From positions 1-64,000 of the forward strand of contig NZ_VJZZ01000018.1 of assembly GCF_009659535.1 (NCBI RefSeq): DNA of 64,000 nt. Direction: 5' to 3'. The stretch comes from Aggregicoccus sp. 17bor-14. Its GTDB lineage: Bacteria; Myxococcota; Myxococcia; Myxococcales; Myxococcaceae. The notes under the pieces are model-generated. The model saw nothing but the letters and a program-made list of their open reading frames with translations. It did no database searches and had not been told where the DNA came from. Shown piece after piece: positions 42,117 through 50,087 of this stretch (the first letter of the stretch is position 1; each line of letters starts with the position of its first letter). The position numbers and the translations under genes are program-made.

Positions 42117-42512
42117 ATGAGGCCAGTGGATGCGCGGGGCGCGGAGGTGGTGGTCCTCGTGCTGCACGAGGACGACACCTACCGCAGGGCGGTGGTGCAG
42201 CTGCTCTACGAGGAGGGCTTCCACGCCGAGGGGGTGAGCACGCTCCTGGCGGCGGCGCTCCGGATGCGGGCGCTGCGGCACCAGGCGCTGCGCGCCGTGC
42301 TGCTGATGGAGCGTGAGGTGCACGGACGTCCTGTGAACGAGGCGGTGCGCTTCCTGCAAGCGATGCAACCGGAGGCGCTGCGCAGCACGGCCTTGGTGCT
42401 CGGCGCCGCGCCGGGCCAGGCGCTCGGGGACGTGGCGGACGCGCACGTCCTGCAGATGCCCTACACCCCGGACCAGCTCATGGCCCTCCTCAGACAGCTG
42501 GTGCACGGCTGA
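42117..42512 (+). CDS. Pseudo-receiver-domain protein
   Basis: A 131-residue protein that reads as one receiver domain: EVVVLVLHEDDTYRRAVVQLLYEEGFHAEGV near 11-41, AVLLMEREVHGRPVNEAVRFLQ near 62-83, TALVLGAAPG, and HVLQMPYTPDQLMALLRQLV. The acidic pair (Glu/Asp in LHEDD) survives, but the phospho-acceptor Asp at the end of strand 3 is replaced (AVLLMEREV) and the conserved Lys-Pro is Met-Pro (QMPY). It probably cannot be phosphorylated normally and may act as a fixed-state adaptor. ATG 42117 is used; the frame opens at 42027. A hundred bases downstream begins the RND efflux operon. Confidence 0.65.
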   Translation: MRPVDARGAEVVVLVLHEDDTYRRAVVQLLYEEGFHAEGVSTLLAAALRMRALRHQALRAVLLMEREVHGRPVNEAVRFLQAMQPEALRSTALVLGAAPGQALGDVADAHVLQMPYTPDQLMALLRQLVHG

Positions 42513-42611
42513 GCGGATGAATGAGAGGCTTCTCATCCCCTGCCGCCCGCCGGGGCGCTAGGAAGGGGGGCGCAGGCCCCGGTTCGCGGCCCGCAGAAGT
42601 GGAGGCCTCGC

Positions 42612-43886
42612 GTGTGGCTCCGGCCGTTCCTCCCGCTGCTGCTGGCGCTGCTCGGCGCACCGACGCTCCGCGCCGAGCCGGCCACCGCGACCGGGACGCA
42701 GGCCGAGCCACTCCCAGCGAGCGAGCCGCGGGCAGCCGAGCCGCTCGCGCTGGAGGCCGCGCTGCTGGAGGCCGCGGCGCACGCGCCCGCGCTGGCCGAG
42801 GCCCGGGCGCGCCAGGCCGCCGCGCACAGCGAGGTGGGGGCCGCGGGCGCGCTCGCACCCAGCACGGCCTCGGTGGGCGCGGGCTTCAACGACCCGCGCT
42901 GGAGCGTGGGCCTCGCACAGCGCTTCTCCGCCTTCGGGGCGCGCAGCGCGCGCGTGGCCGCGGCGGAGGCGGGCGCGCGCGGCGCGGAGGCCGAGGCGCG
43001 CGCGGGCGCAGCGGGCGTGCGGGCCGAGGCGCGCCGCGCCTACTTCGCCCTGGTGCGCGCCGAGGCGCAGCTCTCGGCCGCCGAGCGCGCGCTGCAGCTC
43101 GCGCGCTCCGGCGAGGAGGCGGCGCAGGCGCGCTTCGACACGGGGGCCGCACCGGAGCTGGACCTCATCCAGGCGCGGCTCACCCGCGCCAACGCCGAGG
43201 CCGAGCGCGAGACGCAGGAGGGCGAGCGCAGCGCGCGCTCGGCGGAGCTCGCGGGGCTGCTGGGCCGGGACCCCGCGCGGCCGCTGCAGCCCGTGGGCAG
43301 CGCGCCTCCCCCGCCCCTGCCCGCGCTGGCGGCGGTGCTCGCGCGCGCGGCCACCGCGCCCCAGGCGCTCGCGGGTCAGGCCCAGGTGGAGGTGGCGGAC
43401 GCGCAGCTGCGGGCGGCGCAGCGCGAGCGCTGGCCCGCGCCCACCGTCGGCGTCTCGGTGGAGGCCGAGGGTCCCCCGGGTGAGCAGCGGCGCTACCTGC
43501 GCGGAGGGCTCGAGCTGGAGCTGCCCCTGCTCGGCCTCAACGGCGCGGAGGTGCGGCGCGCCGAGGCCACGCTGCGGCTCGCGCAGGCACAGGCGGAAGC
43601 GGACGCGCGCAGGCGCCGCCCCGCGGTGGTGGCCGCGCACCTGCGCCTGGAGGCTGCGCTGCGCGCGCTCGCGCACTACCCGAAGGAGATCCTTCCCGCC
43701 GCCGAGCGCGTGGAGCAGATGGCGCTCGAGGCCTACCGCGCGGGCCAGGCCCCGCTCAGCGCCCTCAACGACGCGCGCCGCGCGAGCGCCGAGACGCGCG
43801 ACCGGGCGGCCGAGGCGGCCTGGGCCGCGCAGGCCGCCTTCGCCGACCTGGAGCTCGCCGCCGGAGTCCCGCTCGATGCCCCCTGA
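42612..43886 (+). CDS. TolC-family outer-membrane efflux protein
   Basis: A 424-residue outer-membrane channel protein, the exit duct of the tripartite pump encoded here. GTG 42612 follows GGAGG at a good distance. A signal peptide (LRPFLPLLLALLGAPTLRA) is followed by two repeats of long helical hairpins with strands between, typical of the OEP family: LEAALLEAAAHAPALAEARARQAAAH, ARFDTGAAPELDLIQARLTRANAEAE and the second-repeat counterpart AYRAGQAPLSALNDARRASAETR. It resembles CzcC-type members. Its stop lies inside the start of the adaptor gene (ATG 43876, overlapping by 11 bases), so the operon is tightly coupled. Confidence 0.92.
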   Translation: MWLRPFLPLLLALLGAPTLRAEPATATGTQAEPLPASEPRAAEPLALEAALLEAAAHAPALAEARARQAAAHSEVGAAGALAPSTASVGAGFNDPRWSVGLAQRFSAFGARSARVAAAEAGARGAEAEARAGAAGVRAEARRAYFALVRAEAQLSAAERALQLARSGEEAAQARFDTGAAPELDLIQARLTRANAEAERETQEGERSARSAELAGLLGRDPARPLQPVGSAPPPPLPALAAVLARAATAPQALAGQAQVEVADAQLRAAQRERWPAPTVGVSVEAEGPPGEQRRYLRGGLELELPLLGLNGAEVRRAEATLRLAQAQAEADARRRRPAVVAAHLRLEAALRALAHYPKEILPAAERVEQMALEAYRAGQAPLSALNDARRASAETRDRAAEAAWAAQAAFADLELAAGVPLDAP

Positions 43887-44979
43887 ACGCCGCCGCCTCC
43901 TCCCGCTGCTGCTGCTGCTCGCGCTCGCGTGCAAGGCCCCTGCGCCCGCAGCCGAGGAGGAGGCCTCGGCGCCGCGCCCGCGCGTGCGGGTGGAGCAGGT
44001 GAAGCGCGGGCCGGTGGAGCGCACGCTGCGCCTGCCGGGCGCGCTCGCCCCCGCGCCGGGCCGCGACGTGAGGCTGGGCGCGCTGGTGGCCGGGCGCCTC
44101 GCCCGGCTCGACGTGGCCGAGGGCGAGCGCGTGCGCGCAGGGCAGCTGCTGGGAGTCATCGAGGCGGGGCCCTCGCGCGACGAGCTGCAGCAGGCGGAGG
44201 CCGGGCTGCACGAGGCGGGCGCGGCGGCGGAGGCGGCCCAGGCGAAGCGCGAGCGCACCGAGGCGCTGCTCGCGCGCGGCATCGCGGCGCGCCAGGATGC
44301 GGAGGCCGCGCGCACGGACGAGGCCACGGCCACGGCGGCGCTGCGGCGCGCGCGCGCGGAGGTGGACCTCGCCCGGCGCAAGCTCGCGCGCAGCGAGCTG
44401 CGTGCCCCCTTCGACGGGGTGGTGCTCTCGGTGAGCGTGGCGCAGGGCGAGGCGGTGGAGGGCAACGGCAGCCCCGTGCTGGAGGTGGCCGCGGTGGACC
44501 CGCTGGAGCTGCGCGCGCTGCTGCCGCCGGAGCAGGCGGCGCTCCTGCGCGTGGGGATGCCCGCCACGCTGCGGGCAGGCTCCCCGGAAGCGCAGGCCGA
44601 AGCGCAGGCGCCGCTGGGCGCGCAGGTGGTGGCGGTGAGCCCCGCGGCGGACGCGGCGAGCGGGCACGTGCTGGTGCGGGTGCGCGCGGCGAACCCCGCC
44701 GGCGCGCTGCGCCCGGGGCTGCTGGGCGAGGCGCTGGTGCGCGTGGGAAGCGAGCCGGACGCGCTCAGCGTGCCCTCCAGCGCGCTGCTGCCCTCGGAGG
44801 ACGGGGGCGCGGCGCTGGCGCTGGTGCAGGAGGGCAAGGCGCACCGGGTGCCGGTGGCGGTGCGCTTCGAGCAGGGGGGCCGCGCGGTGGTGCAGGGAGA
44901 CGTCGCGGACGGGGCGAGCGTCATCGTGGAGGGAGGCTACTCGCTGCCCGAGGGCAGCGAGGTGGAGGTCCTCAAGTGA
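43876..44979 (+). CDS. RND efflux periplasmic adaptor (membrane fusion) lipoprotein
   Basis: A 367-residue adaptor from ATG 43876. Its lipobox LALAC near residue 19 predicts lipid anchoring. HlyD-like order: first barrel-sandwich half VRLGALVAGRLARLDVAEGERVRAGQLLGVIEAG (about 65-100), a short coiled-coil hairpin (100-165, KRERTEALLARGIAARQDAEAAR), second half LRAPFDGVVLSVSVAQGEAVEGNG, a beta-barrel (210-290), and a membrane-proximal domain ending in SVIVEGGYSLPEGSEVEV. It links the RND pump to the TolC-type channel. The GTG of the pump gene overlaps its stop (GTGA). Confidence 0.92.
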   Translation: MPPERRRLLPLLLLLALACKAPAPAAEEEASAPRPRVRVEQVKRGPVERTLRLPGALAPAPGRDVRLGALVAGRLARLDVAEGERVRAGQLLGVIEAGPSRDELQQAEAGLHEAGAAAEAAQAKRERTEALLARGIAARQDAEAARTDEATATAALRRARAEVDLARRKLARSELRAPFDGVVLSVSVAQGEAVEGNGSPVLEVAAVDPLELRALLPPEQAALLRVGMPATLRAGSPEAQAEAQAPLGAQVVAVSPAADAASGHVLVRVRAANPAGALRPGLLGEALVRVGSEPDALSVPSSALLPSEDGGAALALVQEGKAHRVPVAVRFEQGGRAVVQGDVADGASVIVEGGYSLPEGSEVEVLK

Positions 44980-47900
44980 GCGAGGGCGGCGCGAGCGGCG
45001 CACTGCACGCGCTGCGCCGGCACGCGGCGGGCTTCCTCGCGCTCGCGCTCGCGCTGTGCCTCTTCGGGCTCTGGGCGGCGCAGCAGCTGCCCAGCGGGCT
45101 GTACCCGGAGGTGTCCTTCCCGCGCGTCGTGGTGGCGGCGACCCTGCCGGGCGCGAGCGCGGAGACCCTGCGCCTCTCCGTCACGCAGCCGGTGGAGGAG
45201 GCGCTCTCCACGGTGCTGGGCGTGCGCCGCGTGCGCTCGCGCACCATCCGCGCGGCGGCCGAGGTCTCGCTCTGGTTCGAGCCGGACGCGGACATGGACG
45301 CGGCGCTCGCGCGGGTGAACGCGCGCCTCGGCGAGGCGCAGGGCGGGCTCCCGCGCGACGTGGAGCTGCGGGCGGAGCGGCTCACGCCCTCCTCCTTCCC
45401 CATCCAGACGGTGGCGGTGACCGGGAGCGCCCCGCCGGCGCAGCTGCGCGAGGTGGCGCTGTACACGCTGCGCCCGCGGCTCGCGGGGCTGCCCGGCGTG
45501 GGGCGGGTGGAGGTGCTGGGCGGGGACGTGCGCGAGGTGCAGGTGGTGGTGGACCCGGTGCGCCTGGAGGCCGCGGGGCTGGGCATGGACGGGCTCGCGG
45601 CCGCGGTGGGGGACGCGCTGCAGCTGCAGCCCGCGGGGCGCCTGGACGTGCGCTACCAGCAGACCCTGGTGGTGGTGCGCGGCGCGGTGGTGGACCCGGC
45701 GCGGCTCGCGGACGTGGTGGTGGGGGGCAAGCCCGGAGCGCCCGTGCGGCTCGGGGACGTCGCGCGCGTGGAGGTGGGGCACGAGGACCGGCTGCAGCTC
45801 ACCAGCGCGGACGGGCGGCCGGCGGCGCTGGTGAGCGTGGGGCGGCGGCCCGGCGCGGACGCGGTCACGCTGGCGGCCGCGGTGCGCGAGGAGCTCGCGC
45901 GGCTGCGGCCGGACCTGCCCCCGGGCGTGCAGGTGCGGGTGGTCTACGACCAGGCGGGGCTCATCGGCCGCTCGGTGGCGCACGTGCGCGACGCGGTGGC
46001 GCTGGGAGGGCTGCTCACGCTGCTGGTGGTGGGCGCCTTCCTGCGCTCCTGGCGCGCCACGCTCGCCGCGGCGGCCGCCCTGCCGGTGACGCTGCTGATG
46101 ACCTTCGGCGCGATGCGGCTCGCGGGCCAGGGCATGAACCTCATGAGCCTGGGCGGGCTCGCGGTGGCCATCGGCCTGGTGGTGGACGACGCGGTGGTGG
46201 TGGTGGAGGCCATCTTCCGCCGCGTCGCCGCGGGCGCCGAGCGCGAGGAGGCCACGCGCGAGGCGCTGCGCGAGATGGGCTGGCCCGTCATCAACTCCAC
46301 CCTCACCACCGTGGTGGTGTTCGCGCCGCTCTCGCTGCTGTCCGGGGTGAGCGGACAGTTCTTCAGCGCGCTCGCCTTCACCCTGTGCGCCGCCGTGCTG
46401 CTCTCACTCGCGGTGGCGCTCACCCTCACCCCGCTCCTGTGCACGGCGCTGCTCTCGCGAAGGCCCGCGCACGCGGCCGCCCGCGCGGGGGTGGGGCGCT
46501 ACGCGGGCGCGCTCGCGCGGGTGCTCGGGCGGCCGGGGCTCGCGCTGGGGGTGCTCGCGCTCGCGACGCTGCTGCTCGCGCTGCTCGCGCGCGGCGTGGG
46601 CACGGGCTTCCTGCCCGAGCTGGACGAGGGCGCCTTCGTGGTGGACTACTTCGCCCCCACCGGCACCTCGCTCGCCGAGTCGGACCGGCTGGGGCGCAGC
46701 GTGGAGGCGGCCGTGGCGGCGCTGCCCGAGGTGGCGGTGACGAGCCGGCGCCTGGGCGCGGAGCTGGGGCCGCCGGCCGCGACCGAGCCCTCCAGCGGCG
46801 ACATCACCGTGACGCTGCGCACCCAGCGCGCGCGCAGCGGCGAGGAGGTCATCGAGGAGGCGCGCGGGCGCGTGGAGTCCGCCGCGCCCGGCGTGCGCGT
46901 GGAGTTCATCGAGCTCCTGCAGGACGTGCTCAGCGACCTCGAGGGCAACCCGGACCCGGTGGAGGTGCGGCTGCAGGGCCCGGACGACGCGGCGCTGCGT
47001 GCCTTCGCACCGCAGGTGGCCGCGAGACTCGAGGGCGTGGAGGGGCTCGCGGACCTCTACGACGGCGTGGCCGGCTGCACCCCGGAGCTGCACCTGGACG
47101 TGGACCCGGCGGCCGCCGGGCGCCTGGGCCTGAGCGCGCGCGAGGTGGCCGAGCAGGTGCGCACTGCGCTGCTGGGCGAGGTGGTGGGCGCGCTCCCGCA
47201 GGGCGGCCACCTGGTGGGCGTGCGCGTGCGCCTGCCGGACGCGGCACGCTCGGACGCGGGCGCGCTGGAGCGGCTGCGGCTTCGCGCGCCGTCGGGGGCC
47301 TTCCTCGCGCTCGCGCAGGTGGCGCGGGTGACGCGCGCGTGCCCTCCCTCCGAGCTGCTCGCGGACAACCTGCGCCCGCTCGTCGCCGTGACGGGGCGGC
47401 TCGAGGGGCGCGACCTGGGCAGCGTCACGCGAGACGTGGAGGCGCGGCTCGCGGGGCTCGCGCCACCGCCGGGCGTGGAGCTGCGCCTCGGAGGGCAGCG
47501 CGACAGCCAGCAGCAGAGCTTCCGGGACCTCGCGCTCGTGCTCACGCTCGCCTGCTTCGGCGTGTTCCTCGTGCTCAGCTTCCACTTCCGCAGCCTCGTG
47601 CTGCCCCTGCTCATCCTCGGCGCCGCCCCCGTGGCGCTCGCCGCGGGCGTGGCGGCGCTGCGCGTGGCGGGCGTGCCGCTCAACGTCTCCTCCTTCATGG
47701 GCTGCATCCTGCTGGTGGGGCTGGGGGTGAAGAACGGCATCCTCCTGCTCGACCGGGCGGAGGAGGGACGGCGCACGGGCGTGGGCGCGCGGGAGGCCGT
47801 GCTCGCCGCGGCGCAGGTGCGCCTGCGGCCCATCCTGATGACCACGCTCGCCACGCTGCTGGGGCTGCTGCCGCTCGCGCTGGGGCTGGGCGAGGGCGCA

Positions 47901-48011
47901 GAGCTGCAGCGGCCGCTCGCCATCGCGGTGCTCGGGGGGTTGAGTGTGTCTACGCTCGCGGTGCTGTTCGGGCTGCCGCCGGCGTACGCGCTGGTGCGGC
48001 GGGGGCGCTAG
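44976..48011 (+). CDS. RND-family efflux pump (CzcA/CusA-like)
   Basis: A 1,011-residue inner-membrane proton-driven pump starting at GTG 44976. It has twelve helices and two large periplasmic loops. Landmarks: SGLYPEVSFPRVVVAATLPGASAET after helix 1, NLMSLGGLAVAIGLVVDDAVVVVEAIFRR in helix 4 (two Asp typical of the proton relay), and FLPELDEGAFVVDYFAPTGTSLAESDRL and NVSSFMGCILLVGLGVKNGILLLDRAEEG in the second half. The sequence resembles heavy-metal (HME) RND pumps, though CusA's Met pathway cannot be verified here, and hydrophobe export (HAE) is possible. It is the last gene of the operon, followed by a repeat that can form a hairpin. Confidence 0.93.
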   Translation: MSEGGASGALHALRRHAAGFLALALALCLFGLWAAQQLPSGLYPEVSFPRVVVAATLPGASAETLRLSVTQPVEEALSTVLGVRRVRSRTIRAAAEVSLWFEPDADMDAALARVNARLGEAQGGLPRDVELRAERLTPSSFPIQTVAVTGSAPPAQLREVALYTLRPRLAGLPGVGRVEVLGGDVREVQVVVDPVRLEAAGLGMDGLAAAVGDALQLQPAGRLDVRYQQTLVVVRGAVVDPARLADVVVGGKPGAPVRLGDVARVEVGHEDRLQLTSADGRPAALVSVGRRPGADAVTLAAAVREELARLRPDLPPGVQVRVVYDQAGLIGRSVAHVRDAVALGGLLTLLVVGAFLRSWRATLAAAAALPVTLLMTFGAMRLAGQGMNLMSLGGLAVAIGLVVDDAVVVVEAIFRRVAAGAEREEATREALREMGWPVINSTLTTVVVFAPLSLLSGVSGQFFSALAFTLCAAVLLSLAVALTLTPLLCTALLSRRPAHAAARAGVGRYAGALARVLGRPGLALGVLALATLLLALLARGVGTGFLPELDEGAFVVDYFAPTGTSLAESDRLGRSVEAAVAALPEVAVTSRRLGAELGPPAATEPSSGDITVTLRTQRARSGEEVIEEARGRVESAAPGVRVEFIELLQDVLSDLEGNPDPVEVRLQGPDDAALRAFAPQVAARLEGVEGLADLYDGVAGCTPELHLDVDPAAAGRLGLSAREVAEQVRTALLGEVVGALPQGGHLVGVRVRLPDAARSDAGALERLRLRAPSGAFLALAQVARVTRACPPSELLADNLRPLVAVTGRLEGRDLGSVTRDVEARLAGLAPPPGVELRLGGQRDSQQQSFRDLALVLTLACFGVFLVLSFHFRSLVLPLLILGAAPVALAAGVAALRVAGVPLNVSSFMGCILLVGLGVKNGILLLDRAEEGRRTGVGAREAVLAAAQVRLRPILMTTLATLLGLLPLALGLGEGAELQRPLAIAVLGGLSVSTLAVLFGLPPAYALVRRGR

Positions 48012-48031
48012 GGCACACGGCTTCGCCCGGC

Positions 48032-48070
48032 CCCCTCACCCCGACCCTCTCTCCCAGGGGGAGAGGGAGG
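48032..48070. repeat. Dispersed palindromic repeat after the RND operon
   Basis: CCCTCACCCCGACCCTCT followed by CTCCCAGGGGGAGAGGGAGG. The second half folds into a hairpin (CCTCTCTCCC with GGGGGAGAGG). It lies between convergent genes and shares its first 18 bases with copies at 29564 and 61030. Confidence 0.75.
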
Positions 48071-48078
48071 ACACGGGC

Positions 48079-48366
48079 TCACAGGTTGTTCGGCTCGCCG
48101 CTGAAGTCCGACTGGCCGTGGGGCGGCAGCGCGCCGCCCACGTCGTCGTCCTCGGGGGTGAGGTCCAGGGGGCCGGCGGCGAGCATGAGGTCTCGCCCCT
48201 GCACCCGCTCCACGCGCGCGTACGGGATGAGGTAGTCGCGCGCCGAGAGGTAGCCGCGCTCCATCTCGAAGTGCGTGTCCCCCACCGCCGCCACGTGGCC
48301 CAGGCGTCTGCCCTGCGCGTCGAAGACGAGCATCCCCTCGTGTACCTGCTCGGGGTCGATGTGCAT
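48079..48366 (-). CDS. PRC-barrel-like (DUF2171-type) small protein
   Basis: A 95-residue protein from ATG 48366, behind GAGGAGG. The core VHEGMLVFDAQGRRLGHVAAVGDTHFEMERGYLSARDYLIPYARVERVQGRDLML (residues 7-62) resembles the N-terminal domain of the YsnF protein at 58403-59275, which has EGMVVRSADGEKLGKVFAVGDD in the same place. It is a small beta-barrel of the PRC/DUF2171 kind, with an acidic tail. These domains occur in stress-related and photosynthetic-complex proteins; no binding partner is known here. It lies alone between the RND operon repeat and the wax synthase gene. Confidence 0.75.
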   Translation of the reverse strand: MHIDPEQVHEGMLVFDAQGRRLGHVAAVGDTHFEMERGYLSARDYLIPYARVERVQGRDLMLAAGPLDLTPEDDDVGGALPPHGQSDFSGEPNNL

Positions 48367-48462
48367 CCGGTCCTCCTCTCGCCGGCCGCGCGCCACAGGT
48401 GACGGGGCCCTCTGACCCTTCAACAGCGGAGGGCAGCCGGCCCCATCGCCCTCGCCCGCCCG

Positions 48463-49926
48463 TCAGCCCTGCACGGAGGCCGCCGCGTCCAGCGCGGCGC
48501 GCAGCGTGGCGAGCTCCTGGTCGAGCGCCTCCACCAGCGCCTCCGGGTCCGGCACCAGGCCCGCGTCGCTCGCGATGCCCACCGTGACGCTCCCCGCGTA
48601 GCTGAGGATGCTCACCCCCAGGCCGAGGTGGCCGGACTGCGGCACCCAGAACATGAGCCCGGAGAGCCGCTCGCCCGCGAGCCACACCGGCTCGCGGGGG
48701 CCCGGCACGTTGGTCATCACCGCGCTCGCCTTGTGCCCGAGGAAGTCCACCAGCGCGCGTGTGCCCAGCATGCGCACCGGCGTCTTGCCCAGCAGCTGCA
48801 GCAGCCCGAAGGTGACCCCGGCCTCGGGCGAGCGCTTGAGCGCATCCATGCGGCGCTTGAGCTCCAGCAGGCGCGCGCGCGTGCCCAGCGTGCCCACCGG
48901 CAGCTGCAGGAAGACGAGCCCGAAGTGGTTGCCCAGCTCGCGCGGCAGCGGGCGGTCCAGGCGGCGCAGGTTCACCGGCACCAGCGCGCGCACGTCCTCG
49001 GCCGGATGCCCGCGCGCCTCCAGGTAGCGGCGCAGCGCCCCGCTCACCGCCGCGAGCAGCACGTCGTTCACGGTGCAGCCCGCCCCGCGCCCCAGCGCCT
49101 TGAGCTGCGCGAGCGGCAGGGGCGCACTCCACGCCGCGCGCTTCTGCGCCCCCAGCGGTCCCTTGAGCCCCGCGCGTGGATCGCGCCGCATCCCCACCAG
49201 CTTGCCCAGCGCGCGCACGCCCTGCGCGCCGCGCGCCGCCCCGCGCCACAGCCGCGTGGGGTCCTCGGCGAGCTGCGCCGAGGCCGCTCGCAGCAGCCCG
49301 CTCAAGCCTCCGCCCTCCTCGCGTGGCGCCGTGGCGGCCGGCGCCTCTGCGGCCGGCGCCTCCGTGAAGCCCCCGGTGGGGTCCGCGAGCGCGCGCGCCT
49401 CGCCCTTCGCGTCCTCGGTGAGGCTGAGCAGCACGCGCGCGAGCGCCACCCCGTCCCCGATGCAGTGGTGCAGCCGTACCACCAGCGCGCTGCCGGCCGC
49501 GCTGCCATCGCCCCCTGCCCCATCCGGCGCGTAGCCGTGCAGCACGTGGAAGTGCCACAGCGCGCGCTCGCGCGGCAGCGGCGTGCTCATCAACGCGCTC
49601 ACGCGTGCGGCGAGCGCCGTGCGGTCTCCAGGCGCTTCGAGGGTGAGCTCGGTGAAGTGCTCGGCGAGGCGCGCGGCGTGGCCGGGGTGCGTGGGGTCTG
49701 CGAGCGCGGGGTCCGTCTCCCAGTAGGCAGCGCCCCCGAGCATCACCACGCGCTGGGCGAAGCGGGGAAAGCGCGCCACGAGCCGCCGCTGCAGCGTGGC
49801 CTTCAGGCGCTCCAGGTCCACGCGCGTCTCGAACCAGAGCAGGCCGGTGATCATCATGAGGTTCGTGGGCTCCTCCAGGTGGAGCCACGCCGCGTCGATG
49901 TCCGCCATCCGGGTCCGCTCGCTCAT
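48463..49926 (-). CDS. Wax ester synthase/diacylglycerol acyltransferase (WS/DGAT)
   Basis: A 487-residue acyltransferase from ATG 49926. The catalytic HHxxxDG motif is LHHCIGDG at 152-159 (His153/154, Asp158). N-terminal MADIDAAWLHLEEPTNLMMITG and the C-terminal PGPREPVWLAGERLSGLMFWVPQSGHLGLGVSILSYAG are diagnostic of the family, as is CTVNDVLLAAVSGALRRYL near 290-310. It joins acyl-CoA to fatty alcohols or diacylglycerol, producing storage wax esters or triacylglycerol at the inner membrane. A disordered Ala/Pro/Glu insert lies around 185-215. Myxobacteria form lipid bodies during development, fitting this role. It is divergent from the first kup gene. Confidence 0.93.
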   Translation of the reverse strand: MSERTRMADIDAAWLHLEEPTNLMMITGLLWFETRVDLERLKATLQRRLVARFPRFAQRVVMLGGAAYWETDPALADPTHPGHAARLAEHFTELTLEAPGDRTALAARVSALMSTPLPRERALWHFHVLHGYAPDGAGGDGSAAGSALVVRLHHCIGDGVALARVLLSLTEDAKGEARALADPTGGFTEAPAAEAPAATAPREEGGGLSGLLRAASAQLAEDPTRLWRGAARGAQGVRALGKLVGMRRDPRAGLKGPLGAQKRAAWSAPLPLAQLKALGRGAGCTVNDVLLAAVSGALRRYLEARGHPAEDVRALVPVNLRRLDRPLPRELGNHFGLVFLQLPVGTLGTRARLLELKRRMDALKRSPEAGVTFGLLQLLGKTPVRMLGTRALVDFLGHKASAVMTNVPGPREPVWLAGERLSGLMFWVPQSGHLGLGVSILSYAGSVTVGIASDAGLVPDPEALVEALDQELATLRAALDAAASVQG

Positions 49927-50087
49927 GCGCCCCGTGGCTTCGCACGGCGGGAGGCAGCGGAAAAGGGCGAAGACCGCAAGCCCCGGCCTCACGGACGGTT
50001 CGTGTGCAGCCACACCCCGTGTCGCGTGGGGACCCCTGGCGTGCACTCGCCCTGTTCGCGGGCGCCGGGGATGGCTAGAAGGGGGCC

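Noticed and set aside
49927..50087. Search for a riboswitch before the first kup gene
   Set aside because: None of the conserved ydaO blocks seen at 52096-52223 occurs there.
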